A stretch of DNA of 64,000 bases, taken from positions 7,444 to 71,443 of the forward strand of contig JBGAJM010000011.1 in the NCBI GenBank assembly GCA_044224925.1. Direction: 5' to 3'. Position 1 is the first letter of the stretch. Every line of letters starts with the position of its first letter. Positions 7,134 through 16,074 of this stretch are shown here, piece after piece. Origin of the DNA: Kapaibacterium sp044224925. Lineage in GTDB: Bacteria > Bacteroidota > Ignavibacteria > Kapaibacteriales > Kapaibacteriaceae. A program made the translations under genes and the position numbers. The notes under the pieces were generated by a model that was not told where the DNA came from, did no database searches, and saw nothing but the letters and a program-made list of their open reading frames with translations.

Positions 7134-9068
7134 TTAGTCGACGCTCACCGTGGTGGGCATCATGACCATCGTGTGTTCATGCATGCCGATGTCCGTGAGG
7201 CGCGCCGCATGGAAGAGCTGCTGTTGTACTGGGTACGGAAGCGTCTTCCAGACCTGTTCGATGGGCGTCGCGCTGGAGGTGAGCCCGGCCAAGAGTTGGC
7301 GCATAGATGCCTTTTGCGTGGCTTGGGTCTCTTCATCGTCGTCCGACGAACCATCGTCGACGCCGAACATCTTCAGCAAGGCGGCAAGGTTGTCGATCTC
7401 TTCGGGGAAGGAGATGATGTTCACTTTCTTGCCGGCCGGCACGCCGAGGCGCTTCTTCACCATATCGATGGTCGTTTGAAGGCCGCCCGACACGTCCACC
7501 AGGCCTGCCTGCTTCGCTGCTTCACCTGTCCATACGCGTCCACGGGCCACGAGGCGTGTTTCTTCGAACGACTTCTTCCGAGCATCAGCCACACGTTGCA
7601 CGAAGCGACGGTAGATGGGGGCGGAGAGGTCGTGGAGCGTCGTCTTGTCGGCTTCCGTGAACTTCATCATCGGATTCATGAACTGCGACGAGGAACCGGT
7701 GCTGACGGTATCGATGGTGACGCCGATCTTGTCCATGGTACCCGCAACGTTCGGGATGGCAAGGATCACGCCAATGGAGCCGGTGATGGTAGCAGGGTGG
7801 GCGACGATCGTGTCACAGGCCATGGCGATGTAGTATCCACCGGATGCGGCCACATCGCTCATCGATGCATAGACGGGCTTCACCTTGCGTGTCTTGATGA
7901 TCTCTGCCCAGATCTCTTCCGAACCGATCACACTGCCGCCGGGAGAATCGATGCGAAGAATGATGGCCGTCACGTCGTCGTCTTCGCGTGCCTTCTTCAA
8001 TTCCTTGATCAGGTTCTTCGCATAGATGTTCTCCTGATCGAACGGATTGTCGTTCTTGCCGGCATAGATCGCGCCGCTAGCGTAGACAATGGCAATGGTG
8101 TTGTTCTTGTCGACCGATGAATTGTCGTGATCTTCCACGCCGTCATAGTTGGCAACGGAGACCAGACGCAGTGAAGGCTCATCAGAAGAATCCTTCGGAT
8201 TCAGTCGACGTGCGATATCCGTGCGAAGGTCGTTCTCCATCACGATGCGATCGATGAAGCCTTGGGCCTTGGCAGAATCTGCGGTGTACAGTCCTCGATC
8301 GAGTGTTGCGCGAACTTTCTCTTCGGAGAGGTGCCGACCTTGAGCGACGGCAGAAACGAACATCGACACACGTTGATCGATGAGTGCTCGTACTTCTTCC
8401 TTCGCCGGTGCACTCCAGTTCGAGCGGGTCATGGATTCCGCTGCCGACTTGTATTCTTCGAATTGTTGAACGTGCCATTCCACGCCGATCTTGTCGAACA
8501 TTCCCTTCATGAAGGGAGCCGATGCACCAAAGGCATTCAGTTCGAGCATGCCTTCTTGCGGCATGAAGATGGAGTCGGCAGCCGAGGCCAGATAGTAGTG
8601 TGCCTTTGAACCGGATTCGATGAAGGCGTAGACGAACTTTCCGGAGGAACGGAAGTCGACGAGTGCATCACGCAGTTCATTCAGCTTGGCCATGCCGAAT
8701 CCGGCGCCACCGGCACGATAGTAAATGCCCTTGATGTGGTCGTCGGTCTTTGCATGTTCGATCGCCGTGAGGATCTCGAACAATGATGTGCCGTGACCCT
8801 TGTCGCCAAAGTTGAGCGTCATCGGCGCTTTGAATTCTTCGAGGCCGCCCGACAGATCCAACAGAAGCACGGTGTTGTCGCGAACGCTCACGTCCTTGTG
8901 CTTCGTCTCGAGCTTCGAGACCACGAGACCAACGAAGCCGGCGAGAGCCGCAAAGAACAGAACGATCACGCCGAGAATGATCACGACGGGGATCCACCAT
9001 CGCGAGCGCCGTGGTCGTTGATACATTGGCGGCGGCGGTGGGAAGGGAGCGGTCTGGTTATCTTGCAT
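7134..9068 (-). CDS. sppA: signal peptide peptidase SppA, 67K type
   Basis: The 644-residue membrane protease degrades cleaved signal peptides in the periplasm. A cytoplasmic Pro-rich start (PFPPPPPMYQRPRR) precedes one transmembrane segment (about 24-50). Two tandem peptidase S49 domains follow. The catalytic dyad fits the family: Lys207 (EEYKSAAE) in the first half and Ser409 (VAASGGYY) in the second, close to the E. coli numbering Lys209/Ser409. The conserved RIDSPGGS lies before the serine. The C-terminal 90 residues after the protease core are acidic (DDGSSDDDEE) and not recognised. The gene is divergent from queA, and a hairpin terminator follows it. Confidence 0.93.
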   Translation of the reverse strand: MQDNQTAPFPPPPPMYQRPRRSRWWIPVVIILGVIVLFFAALAGFVGLVVSKLETKHKDVSVRDNTVLLLDLSGGLEEFKAPMTLNFGDKGHGTSLFEILTAIEHAKTDDHIKGIYYRAGGAGFGMAKLNELRDALVDFRSSGKFVYAFIESGSKAHYYLASAADSIFMPQEGMLELNAFGASAPFMKGMFDKIGVEWHVQQFEEYKSAAESMTRSNWSAPAKEEVRALIDQRVSMFVSAVAQGRHLSEEKVRATLDRGLYTADSAKAQGFIDRIVMENDLRTDIARRLNPKDSSDEPSLRLVSVANYDGVEDHDNSSVDKNNTIAIVYASGAIYAGKNDNPFDQENIYAKNLIKELKKAREDDDVTAIILRIDSPGGSVIGSEEIWAEIIKTRKVKPVYASMSDVAASGGYYIAMACDTIVAHPATITGSIGVILAIPNVAGTMDKIGVTIDTVSTGSSSQFMNPMMKFTEADKTTLHDLSAPIYRRFVQRVADARKKSFEETRLVARGRVWTGEAAKQAGLVDVSGGLQTTIDMVKKRLGVPAGKKVNIISFPEEIDNLAALLKMFGVDDGSSDDDEETQATQKASMRQLLAGLTSSATPIEQVWKTLPYPVQQQLFHAARLTDIGMHEHTMVMMPTTVSVD

Positions 9069-9108
9069 GTCTCGTTCTCCGGTGATGGATTGAATTGCGG
9101 GGGTGCGG

Positions 9109-9116
9109 TACGTTCG
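9109..9116 (+). promoter_or_regulatory. putative -7 promoter box for queA
   Basis: The bases read TACGTTCG, matching the TANNTTYG pattern seen before other first genes of this window, 33 nt before the queA ATG, in the sppA/queA divergent gap. No clear -33 element accompanies it. Confidence 0.35.
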
Positions 9117-9149
9117 CCTTCAAACAAAGGTTGCAGACAAAATACCACT

Positions 9150-10376
9150 ATGCAGAGTCACGATTACACGTATGTGCTGCCTCCGGATCGGATCGCCAGT
9201 GTCCCCCTTGCGGAGCGGGACGCGAGCAAGCTGCTCGTCGCCGATGCTGTCCATGCGTCCATCGAGCACCGCACCTTCCGCGAGCTTCCTTCCATCCTAC
9301 CCGAGCGCTCGATCCTGGTGGTGAATCGCACCCGCGTGATCGCGGCTCGCCTGCTTGTACGCAAGCCGTCGGGTGGACAGGTGGAAGTGTTCCTCTCGCA
9401 GCCCGTCCGCCCGTCCACGGACCCTTCTGTGGTCCTTCACTCCTCCGAACCCAGCGAATGGGAATGCATCATCGGAGGACGTAATGTGCACGTCGGCATG
9501 GAACTGCAGCACGGCGGCGTCGACCTGCGCATTCAGGTGTTGGAGCGCCATGGGAATGAGGGTATCGTGCGACTAACGTGGGACGATGGCACGTCGCTGG
9601 CCGACGTGGTGGAGCGGGCCGGCGTTGTGCCCTTGCCACCCTACATCCATCGAGAAGCGACCGTTGAGGACAGAGAGCGATATCAGACCGTCTATGCAAC
9701 CGAAGAGGGCTCTGTGGCTGCGCCGACGGCCGGACTCCATCTTACGACGAGAGTGATGGACGACCTCTCGGCACGAGGCATTGAACGTATCGAGGTCGTC
9801 TTGCACGTTGGGCTTGGCACCTTTGCTCCGATGCATGCAGGTGATGTGCGTGAACACGTGATGCATCGTGAACGATTCGGCATCGATCGCGCATCGATCC
9901 GAGCTCTGGCAGATGCGGCCGCACGCAGCGACGCATGGATCACGGTCGTGGGGACGACATCGTTGCGCACGTTGGAATCACTGTTCTACGTGGGTGCGCG
10001 GTTGTCCGTGGATGCCAACGCCTTCCCACCCGGCGAGGTCGATGTGCCGCAATGGGCTGCCTTCGAGGCATCGCATGCGGACGTCTCGCGTGCAGCGGCC
10101 TTTATCGCCCTTGGAACATGGATGGATGCGCATGGAATGGACATGGTGTGGGGGACGACGCAGATCATGCTGATCCCCGAAGCGCACATTGCCACAGCCG
10201 ACGCGTTGATCACGAATTTCCATCAGCCCGGGACGACGCTCATGCTGCTCGTGGCGGCCTTCGTGGGCGGTGCATGGTGGCGGAACATCTATGATGCAGC
10301 GCTCGAGAACGACTATCGGTTCTTGAGTTATGGCGACAGTTCCTTGCTTCTGCGATCGGTCGTGCGCTCCACGTAA
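9150..10376 (+). CDS. queA: S-adenosylmethionine:tRNA ribosyltransferase-isomerase
   Basis: Starting at the ATG at 9150 (MQSHDYTYVLPPDRIA) the protein has 408 residues. QueA transfers and isomerises the ribose of SAM onto preQ1-tRNA to give epoxyqueuosine. Family motifs include NRTRVIAARL, VPLPPYIHR, the YQTVYA segment with GSVAAPTAGLH, and HVGLGTF; the C-terminus has ITNFHQPGTTLMLLVAAF and ends LSYGDSSLLL. The longer open frame upstream is antisense to sppA and has no homology. Its 3' end overlaps the convergent ybbR-type gene by 49 bp. Confidence 0.95.
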   Translation: MQSHDYTYVLPPDRIASVPLAERDASKLLVADAVHASIEHRTFRELPSILPERSILVVNRTRVIAARLLVRKPSGGQVEVFLSQPVRPSTDPSVVLHSSEPSEWECIIGGRNVHVGMELQHGGVDLRIQVLERHGNEGIVRLTWDDGTSLADVVERAGVVPLPPYIHREATVEDRERYQTVYATEEGSVAAPTAGLHLTTRVMDDLSARGIERIEVVLHVGLGTFAPMHAGDVREHVMHRERFGIDRASIRALADAAARSDAWITVVGTTSLRTLESLFYVGARLSVDANAFPPGEVDVPQWAAFEASHADVSRAAAFIALGTWMDAHGMDMVWGTTQIMLIPEAHIATADALITNFHQPGTTLMLLVAAFVGGAWWRNIYDAALENDYRFLSYGDSSLLLRSVVRST

Positions 10377-11281
10377 CGGATCACCGAAGGGATCGTGCCA
10401 AGCAATGTCATGTTCGGCGGTACGGTGATCGTTGGTCGCACGTAGCCACTTGCAGGGATCGTCGTTTCAGAGATCACAGCGCGTAACCGTTGGGCTGTGA
10501 GCGTCGAGAGATCATCCACGCCGCCGCGAACGATCACGGAGATCATCGACGGAACGATCATCGTCGATCGCGCACCCTGAATGGATGGTATCTCCACCGG
10601 TACATCCATGATCACGCGATCCGCTACTTGTTGCACATTCGTATGCACACGCACTTCCTGTGGTGTGACGTTCAAGAGCGATGAAAGGGAGTCGCTCATG
10701 GCCACAAGCGTGGTCACTCCGTAGTGCAGATCCGTTTGCAAGAGACGCTGCGTTGGCCAACCATCGATCGATCGGACAACGGCCTCGCTTCCGCGCACAT
10801 CCACGGTCTTCGGTTCCACCGTTGGTTCTCCGATCACGACGAAGCCGGGACGACATGTGGTGGAATGTCGCAGCGACACGTTCACGCGCTTCATCACTTG
10901 ATCGCCCGTGTTCAACACGAGCGTGCTTGGCACAACATCGAGTGTTTGAAACGGTTGCGACGTGGTGATGGCACGGATGAGATCGCTCTTGTCGAGTTCA
11001 TACACCGATTGTTGCGATGGCTGTTGCTTGGTGAGATCGATGGCACAGGCGATCTGCGGATACATCCGAAGGTTCAGGATCTGCCATCCCGTGCCACGCA
11101 CACGAAAGGTAAGGGTGGGCGGCACGGTGGAAAGGAGCGCTTGATTGGGAGGTGCGGTCACGGTCAAGGGCACGTCGACGTAGTCCTCGTACACACGTGT
11201 GAGCGACACGTATCCCCACATGAGCACTGCAAGCAGTACACATGAGACGAGAACACCTATACTATTCCTGCGTCGAGCCAT
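10328..11281 (-). CDS. YbbR-like domain protein
   Basis: The 317-residue protein has an N-terminal membrane anchor (SIGVLVSCVLLAVLMWGYVSL, split around residues 7-27) and then repeated beta-rich YbbR-type units of about 80 residues, recognisable from the VPLTV and VPVEI strands. YbbR proteins (CdaR in Firmicutes) often modulate a membrane diadenylate cyclase, but no cdaA gene is adjacent here; in this group YbbR genes are commonly found near folate genes. Its start lies 25 bp inside the 3' end of dnaG, so it is the last gene of a folB-folK-dnaG-ybbR operon. Confidence 0.75.
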   Translation of the reverse strand: MARRRNSIGVLVSCVLLAVLMWGYVSLTRVYEDYVDVPLTVTAPPNQALLSTVPPTLTFRVRGTGWQILNLRMYPQIACAIDLTKQQPSQQSVYELDKSDLIRAITTSQPFQTLDVVPSTLVLNTGDQVMKRVNVSLRHSTTCRPGFVVIGEPTVEPKTVDVRGSEAVVRSIDGWPTQRLLQTDLHYGVTTLVAMSDSLSSLLNVTPQEVRVHTNVQQVADRVIMDVPVEIPSIQGARSTMIVPSMISVIVRGGVDDLSTLTAQRLRAVISETTIPASGYVRPTITVPPNMTLLGTIPSVIRYVERTTDRRSKELSP

Positions 11282-13173
11282 TGTGACGTATCCGGATGTT
11301 CGTTCAGCACGCGGCGAAGTGCTTCGCGTTGCGCTGTGAGTTCTTGAACGCGATAGAGCACGCGACCAGCTTCGTCAATATCGGGAATAGATCCGATGCC
11401 AGCCGTCAATTCATTGATCACTGCCTGCAATCGATGCATGCGCAGATGCACGAGCGCATCACGCACATTGCGCGAATAGTCCAAGAGCGGGATCTCCACT
11501 TCGAAGGACTGCCACTTCAAACTCACTTCGTTGGTGGTGAAGACGATGTCGGCCAACTCACGTCGTTCCGCCTCGGAGAGCGCATCATCGTCGAGCACGC
11601 TCTTGATGATGTCCGAGTGCTCTTCGTCGGCATACTGGATCCGTCGGAACATCCTCCGTCCGCATTCGCTCCAGAACGTGTCTTCGCTGACGTGATACTT
11701 GTTCATCAACAAGGCTAGACCGTGTTCCGCGACGAGTGCCACGCGAAGCAACTCTCGTTCGGAAGGAAGGATGAGTGCACGCACCACGTCGGCATGTTGC
11801 TGCGAGACCGGTGTCGTGGAAGGCGGCGGGGCAGCAGGCTGCGTCGCGGGACGCGACGCGCGTGATGGTTGTGCAGACGTTGATGCGATCTGCTGCAGCT
11901 CACCAAGGAGGTGCGACTCTTGGAGTCGGAACCGATCGGCAAGCTCGCGTACGAGGAATGGATGTCGCAACGTATCGGGTACGCCTGCGATCCACTGCAG
12001 CAACGTGCGCACGGCCTTTGCCTGCTGCAACGAATTGTCCAGTGCGCCCAGCTGATGAAAGCGTTCGTATTGGAATTGGAGGAACGACATGGCCCCGTCG
12101 AGCAAGGCTCGCATGGCGGGTGCACCTTGCGTTCGCACGAGACTGTCGGGATCCGTACCGGAAGGCAACACCACAACGCGCACATCAAGACCTGTGCTCA
12201 GCGCCAACTCAATGGCCTTCGTCGTGGCGTTCTGTCCTGCATTGTCGGCATCGAAGACCAGCACCACCGTATCGGCATACTTGCGCAAGAGCTGCACATG
12301 TTCAAGCGTGATGGCCGTTCCACTGCTGGCCACCGTATTGGTGAAGCCGGCCTGATGCATGGAGACAACATCGGCCTGACCTTCGACAAGCACGGCAAGA
12401 CGGTGTTCGGTGATCGGACGCTTGGCCTTGTCGAGTCCGTAGAGCACGCGACTCTTGTCGAAGACAAGACTCTGCGGAGAGTTGATGTACTTGGGTTGTT
12501 GCGGATCGTCGGTGAGGATGCGGGCCGAGAAGCCGACAACACGACCCACGTCGTCGCGAATGGTGAACATGGCACGACCGCGAAACCGGTCGTACATGCG
12601 ACCGTCTTCGCGCACCACGATCAGTCCTGCATCCGAGAGATGTTCGTCGGTGTATCCCGTCGATCGAAGGAACGACATCGTCGCATCCCACGATGCGGGC
12701 GATGCGCCCAGCGTCCATGCCTTGACCGTGTCGTCCGAGAATCCGCGCGACGTGAAGTACGTGCGTGCCGGAGCACCATCGCTGGTGGCAAGGTGATCGG
12801 CATAAAACGTGGCAACGGCCGAGAGCACGCGGAAGGCAGCATCCTTGCGGGCATAGATGCCCGTGGGATCATCGATGTGCTCTTCGGGGATCTGGATGCC
12901 GAGCTTCTGTGCAAGATGCTTGACGGCATCAACGAAGCCCATGTGCTGGAACTCCGTCACAAACGTGATGGCATTGCCAGCCTTGCCGCATCCGAAGCAC
13001 TTGTAGATGCCGCGTTCGGGGTTCACATGGAAGGAGGGGGTCTTCTCGGTATGGAACGGACAGAGTCCGGTGTAATTCCGACCGGTCTTCTTCAACCGCA
13101 CGTGTTCGCCGATCACGTCCACGATGTTGGACTGTTCGCGTACTTGGTCGATGATATGGTCGGGAATGCGCAT
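11257..13173 (-). CDS. dnaG: DNA primase
   Basis: The 638-residue primase makes RNA primers at the replication fork. The N-terminal zinc finger has Cys38, His41, Cys59 and Cys62 (CPFHTEKTPSFH and YKCFGCGKAG). The catalytic core follows with FRGRAMFTIRD and the Toprim domain (LVEGQADVVSMHQAGF, LVFDADNAGQ). A Pro/Ser/Thr/Ala-rich linker near residue 440 separates the C-terminal helicase-binding region. The ATG shares one base with the folK stop. Confidence 0.96.
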   Translation of the reverse strand: MRIPDHIIDQVREQSNIVDVIGEHVRLKKTGRNYTGLCPFHTEKTPSFHVNPERGIYKCFGCGKAGNAITFVTEFQHMGFVDAVKHLAQKLGIQIPEEHIDDPTGIYARKDAAFRVLSAVATFYADHLATSDGAPARTYFTSRGFSDDTVKAWTLGASPASWDATMSFLRSTGYTDEHLSDAGLIVVREDGRMYDRFRGRAMFTIRDDVGRVVGFSARILTDDPQQPKYINSPQSLVFDKSRVLYGLDKAKRPITEHRLAVLVEGQADVVSMHQAGFTNTVASSGTAITLEHVQLLRKYADTVVLVFDADNAGQNATTKAIELALSTGLDVRVVVLPSGTDPDSLVRTQGAPAMRALLDGAMSFLQFQYERFHQLGALDNSLQQAKAVRTLLQWIAGVPDTLRHPFLVRELADRFRLQESHLLGELQQIASTSAQPSRASRPATQPAAPPPSTTPVSQQHADVVRALILPSERELLRVALVAEHGLALLMNKYHVSEDTFWSECGRRMFRRIQYADEEHSDIIKSVLDDDALSEAERRELADIVFTTNEVSLKWQSFEVEIPLLDYSRNVRDALVHLRMHRLQAVINELTAGIGSIPDIDEAGRVLYRVQELTAQREALRRVLNEHPDTSQWLDAGIV

Positions 13174-13664
13174 TACAACAATATGCGAACGATCCCTGCA
13201 TCCGTGCAGCCTTGCAACAACTCTTCGATGCTGCGGCCTGAGCGAGGGTCGATCATGTACGGAACGATCTCGGCGGCCGGGGCCAGCACGAAGCGTCTGT
13301 CCTGCATGCGTGGATGCGGAATGGTGATCACGTCGTTCTGAAGTTGTGCGGACCCATAGAGGATCACGTCCACGTCGATCTCGCGCTCACGCCACCGTTC
13401 ACGATTGTGTCGCCCGATCGTTCGTTCGACGTTCTTGCAGGCAGCATACAGGTCTTCAGCGGAAAGCTCCGTCTCGCCCGCTATGCAGCAGTTCAGAAAG
13501 TCCGGCTGATCCGTATAGCCCACGGGTGATGTCTCATACAGATGCGACGTCCGCACAGGACCGAGCGTCGACGTCAGAAGGTCGATCGCATGATGCAGTC
13601 GTGCGGCGCGTGGCTCAAGATTGGAACCAAGCGAAAGGAGGAACGGGGTCGGCGTCGAGGCCAT
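13173..13664 (-). CDS. folK: 2-amino-4-hydroxy-6-hydroxymethyldihydropteridine pyrophosphokinase
   Basis: The ATG at 13664 (MASTPTPFLLSLGSN) gives 163 residues. HPPK activates the pterin by pyrophosphorylation ahead of FolP. Motifs present: LLSLGSNLEPR, YETSPVGYTDQPDFLN, the RWREREIDVDVILYG metal site (two Asp), and IPHPRMQDRRFVLAPAAEI. The longer open frame overlaps folB and should be ignored. It starts 4 bp after folB and shares one base with dnaG, so folB, folK and dnaG are coupled. Confidence 0.95.
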   Translation of the reverse strand: MASTPTPFLLSLGSNLEPRAARLHHAIDLLTSTLGPVRTSHLYETSPVGYTDQPDFLNCCIAGETELSAEDLYAACKNVERTIGRHNRERWREREIDVDVILYGSAQLQNDVITIPHPRMQDRRFVLAPAAEIVPYMIDPRSGRSIEELLQGCTDAGIVRILL

Positions 13665-13668
13665 GAGC

Positions 13669-14052
13669 CTACGCTTCGCGAACGGCGCTGTACTCGGCTT
13701 CGACATACTCCAGGATCTGCTGGATCGGAACGTTGAGCTTGCGCACACGCACCGTTGCCTGACTTGCCGTATCGAACTTGTCGACAAGCGACGTGGCGAT
13801 GTCGTGAGCCAGCGTCTCGATCAACTCATACGGTTCGCCGTTCATGTGCTCGTTCACAAGGAAGAGCACTTCCTCGTAATTGATCGTGTCGTTGATGTTA
13901 TCGCTGACCACGGCCTTCGTGGCGTTGTAGTAGAGATCGATGTCCACCTGGAACCGACCGCCGAGTTGATGTTCTTCCTCGCGGACGCCATGATAGGCGA
14001 AGAACTCTGCGTTTGCGATGCTGATGCGAGTGAGTGCGGATTGTCGTGCCAT
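13669..14052 (-). CDS. folB: dihydroneopterin aldolase
   Basis: The 127-residue protein has the short T-fold of FolB and cleaves dihydroneopterin to hydroxymethyl-dihydropterin, one step before FolK. Diagnostic text includes FFAYHGVREEEHQLGGRF, the NYEEV segment, ELIETLAHDIA and VRKLNVPI with the catalytic lysine. It is the first gene of the folB-folK-dnaG-ybbR operon. A TAGTTTCG box stands only 4 nt before the ATG, so the mRNA may be leaderless. Confidence 0.93.
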   Translation of the reverse strand: MARQSALTRISIANAEFFAYHGVREEEHQLGGRFQVDIDLYYNATKAVVSDNINDTINYEEVLFLVNEHMNGEPYELIETLAHDIATSLVDKFDTASQATVRVRKLNVPIQQILEYVEAEYSAVREA

Positions 14053-14056
14053 AGAG

Positions 14057-14064
14057 CGAAACTA
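14057..14064 (-). promoter_or_regulatory. putative -7 promoter box, 4 nt before folB
   Basis: The minus strand reads TAGTTTCG-CTCT-ATG. The box fits TANNTTYG. If transcription starts 4-7 nt past the box, the transcript begins at or beside the folB ATG. Confidence 0.45.
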
Positions 14065-14115
14065 CGACCATGCGGCGGTTTTTCAGTAATATCGCTGGTA
14101 CTTGAAAGGAAGATC

Positions 14116-14631
14116 ATGATGAAAGACAAGCTGGCACTCGCCATCAACGAACAGATCCAGGCCGAATTCCAAAGCGCCTATCTCTATCTGGCCATGTCGG
14201 CCTGGTGCGCCCAGGCCAACCTCCCCGGTTGCGCCCACTGGTTGCGCTTGCAATGGCAGGAGGAGACGATGCATGCGACCAAGCTGTTCGACTTCGTGCA
14301 TAGCCGCGGCGGCGCAGCACATCTCAAGGCCCTCGACGAGCCCAAGAGCACGTATACGTCGCTCGTGAGCGTGTTCGAAAGCGTCCGCGAGCACGAGATC
14401 TACATCACCTCGCGCATCAACGCCCTGTACGAACTGGCCGTGAACGAAAAGGATTATCCGCTGCAGATCATCCTGCAATGGTACATCAACGAACAAGTGG
14501 AAGAAGAGGCTACGGTGATGGAGATCATCGAGCGTCTGAAGATGGTGGGCGGCGACGGTCCGTCGATCTACCTGTTCGATCGCGAACTCGCCACACGCAC
14601 CTTGCAATCCACCACGTCCGGCCAGGGCTGA
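14116..14631 (+). CDS. ftnA: ferritin (non-heme, ferroxidase type)
   Basis: The 171-residue four-helix-bundle iron store has a complete ferroxidase centre: Glu17 (QAEFQSAYLYLAMSAW), Glu50 and His53 (WQEETMHATKLF), Glu94 (EHEIYITSRI) and Gln127 (NEQVEEEA), as in E. coli FtnA. No heme-ligating Met pattern of bacterioferritin is seen. Two ATGs (14116, 14119) follow an AAGGAAG ribosome-binding site at 14106-14112; the first is used here. The gene is divergent from folB, and rfaE1 starts one base after its stop. Confidence 0.93.
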   Translation: MMKDKLALAINEQIQAEFQSAYLYLAMSAWCAQANLPGCAHWLRLQWQEETMHATKLFDFVHSRGGAAHLKALDEPKSTYTSLVSVFESVREHEIYITSRINALYELAVNEKDYPLQIILQWYINEQVEEEATVMEIIERLKMVGGDGPSIYLFDRELATRTLQSTTSGQG

Positions 14632-14632
14632 C

Positions 14633-15613
14633 ATGCACGAGCTTTCGAGAGAGCGCACAAAGGAATTGCTGGAGGCGGCAAGGGGCAAGGAGATCGCCGT
14701 GATCGGCGATGTGATGCTCGACCGATACTTCTGGGGCGCCGTGAGCCGCGTATCACCCGAGGCACCTGTGCCGGTGGTCGACGTGGAGAGCGAGACGATC
14801 CATCTTGGCGGCGCTGCGAATGTTGCGGCGAATCTGCAGGCCTTGGGCGCACAGCCCGTCCTCTGCGGCGTGATCGGTGACGACTCCACCGGGAAGATGA
14901 TCAAAATGCTTGCCGACGATGCGGGCATGAACACATCCGGTCTCGTCGTCTCCGCCCAACGTCCCACGACCGTGAAGACACGCGTGATCGGCAACAACCA
15001 GCAGATCGTGCGTCTCGATCGCGAGACGCGCACGAATGTCGATGGCGACGTGGTCGAAGCCCTCCGCACGCTCATCGCCACACGTCCGCAGCTTGCCGGC
15101 GTGATCCTCGAAGACTACAACAAGGGACTGCTCACCGAAGAGCTGATCGAAGCCGCCATTGCCGCGGCTGCGGAACGGGGGATCCCCGTATTCGTCGATC
15201 CGAAACGATCGAACTTCTTTGCCTACCGCCATACCTACGTGTTCAAGCCGAATCGAAAAGAGGCGACCGATGCGCTTGGCTATCCGATCCGAACGGACGA
15301 CGATGTGCGAAAGGCCGGGATCGAATTGCTCGAACGCCTGCAATGCGAGAACGTGTTGATCACGCTCGGCGCAGCCGGAATGATGTTGTTCGAACGGAAC
15401 GGTGCCGTGAGTTCGGTGCCGACGATCGCCAAGAACGTTGCCGATGTTTCGGGTGCAGGCGATACGGCCATTGCCACGCTTGCAGCCCTGTCCACCGCCG
15501 GTGCGAACGTGCGCGAAGCGGCCACGCTGGCCAACATCGCCTCGGGCATTGTTGTGGAAGAACCCGGTATCGTGAGCATCACTGCCGAACGATTGATGGC
15601 GGCCATCGCATGA
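14633..15613 (+). CDS. rfaE1: D-glycero-beta-D-manno-heptose-7-phosphate kinase (separate HldE kinase domain)
   Basis: The 326-residue PfkB-family sugar kinase phosphorylates heptose 7-phosphate at C1 for LPS inner-core precursor synthesis. Features: VIGDVMLDRYFWGAVSRVSPEAPVPVV, the GGAANVAANL substrate motif near 59, and the catalytic DVSGAGDTAIA near residue 276. In Enterobacteria this is fused to the adenylyltransferase; here the second half is a separate gene overlapping by ATGA. Its presence implies a heptose-containing LPS and thus an outer membrane. Confidence 0.92.
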   Translation: MHELSRERTKELLEAARGKEIAVIGDVMLDRYFWGAVSRVSPEAPVPVVDVESETIHLGGAANVAANLQALGAQPVLCGVIGDDSTGKMIKMLADDAGMNTSGLVVSAQRPTTVKTRVIGNNQQIVRLDRETRTNVDGDVVEALRTLIATRPQLAGVILEDYNKGLLTEELIEAAIAAAAERGIPVFVDPKRSNFFAYRHTYVFKPNRKEATDALGYPIRTDDDVRKAGIELLERLQCENVLITLGAAGMMLFERNGAVSSVPTIAKNVADVSGAGDTAIATLAALSTAGANVREAATLANIASGIVVEEPGIVSITAERLMAAIA

Positions 15614-16074
15614 TCGTCCACGCAACAGATGATCTCACGCCGTTACGACGCGAGCTCTCGCAATCGTCCACGGTCGTGTTCACGAATGGCGTGTTCGATA
15701 TTCTGCATGCCGGACATGTGATGTATCTCGAGCAAGCGCGTGCGCTTGGAGACACGTTGGTGGTGGGACTGAACGATGATGCAAGTGTGCGCCGACTCAA
15801 AGGTCCGGAACGTCCTGTGAACACTGTCGACGATCGCGCTCGCGTCCTTGCCGCCTTGCGCTGCGTCGACCATGTGGTGATCTTCTCCGATGACACGCCA
15901 TTGGCTGTGATCGAAGCACTGCTGCCAACGGTCTTGGTGAAGGGCGGCGACTATACGCGCGATACGGTGGTTGGTGCAGATGTGGTGGAGCAGCATGGTG
16001 GACGTGTAGAGCTCATCCCGCTGCTGGAAGGTCGATCGACCACGTCGATCATCACTCGCGTACGAACGGTTTGA
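15610..16074 (+). CDS. rfaE2: D-glycero-beta-D-manno-heptose 1-phosphate adenylyltransferase (separate HldE C-domain)
   Basis: The ATG at 15610 overlaps the rfaE1 stop (ATGA) and gives 154 residues. It is a cytidylyltransferase-fold enzyme that makes ADP-heptose precursor: FTNGVFDILHAGHVMYL carries the HxGH nucleotide motif, followed by LVVGLNDDASVRRLKGPERP, VLVKGGDY and the RSTTSII end motif. An open frame extends upstream inside rfaE1 but is a shadow. The last 23 bp overlap the convergent barrel gene. Confidence 0.92.
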   Translation: MIVHATDDLTPLRRELSQSSTVVFTNGVFDILHAGHVMYLEQARALGDTLVVGLNDDASVRRLKGPERPVNTVDDRARVLAALRCVDHVVIFSDDTPLAVIEALLPTVLVKGGDYTRDTVVGADVVEQHGGRVELIPLLEGRSTTSIITRVRTV

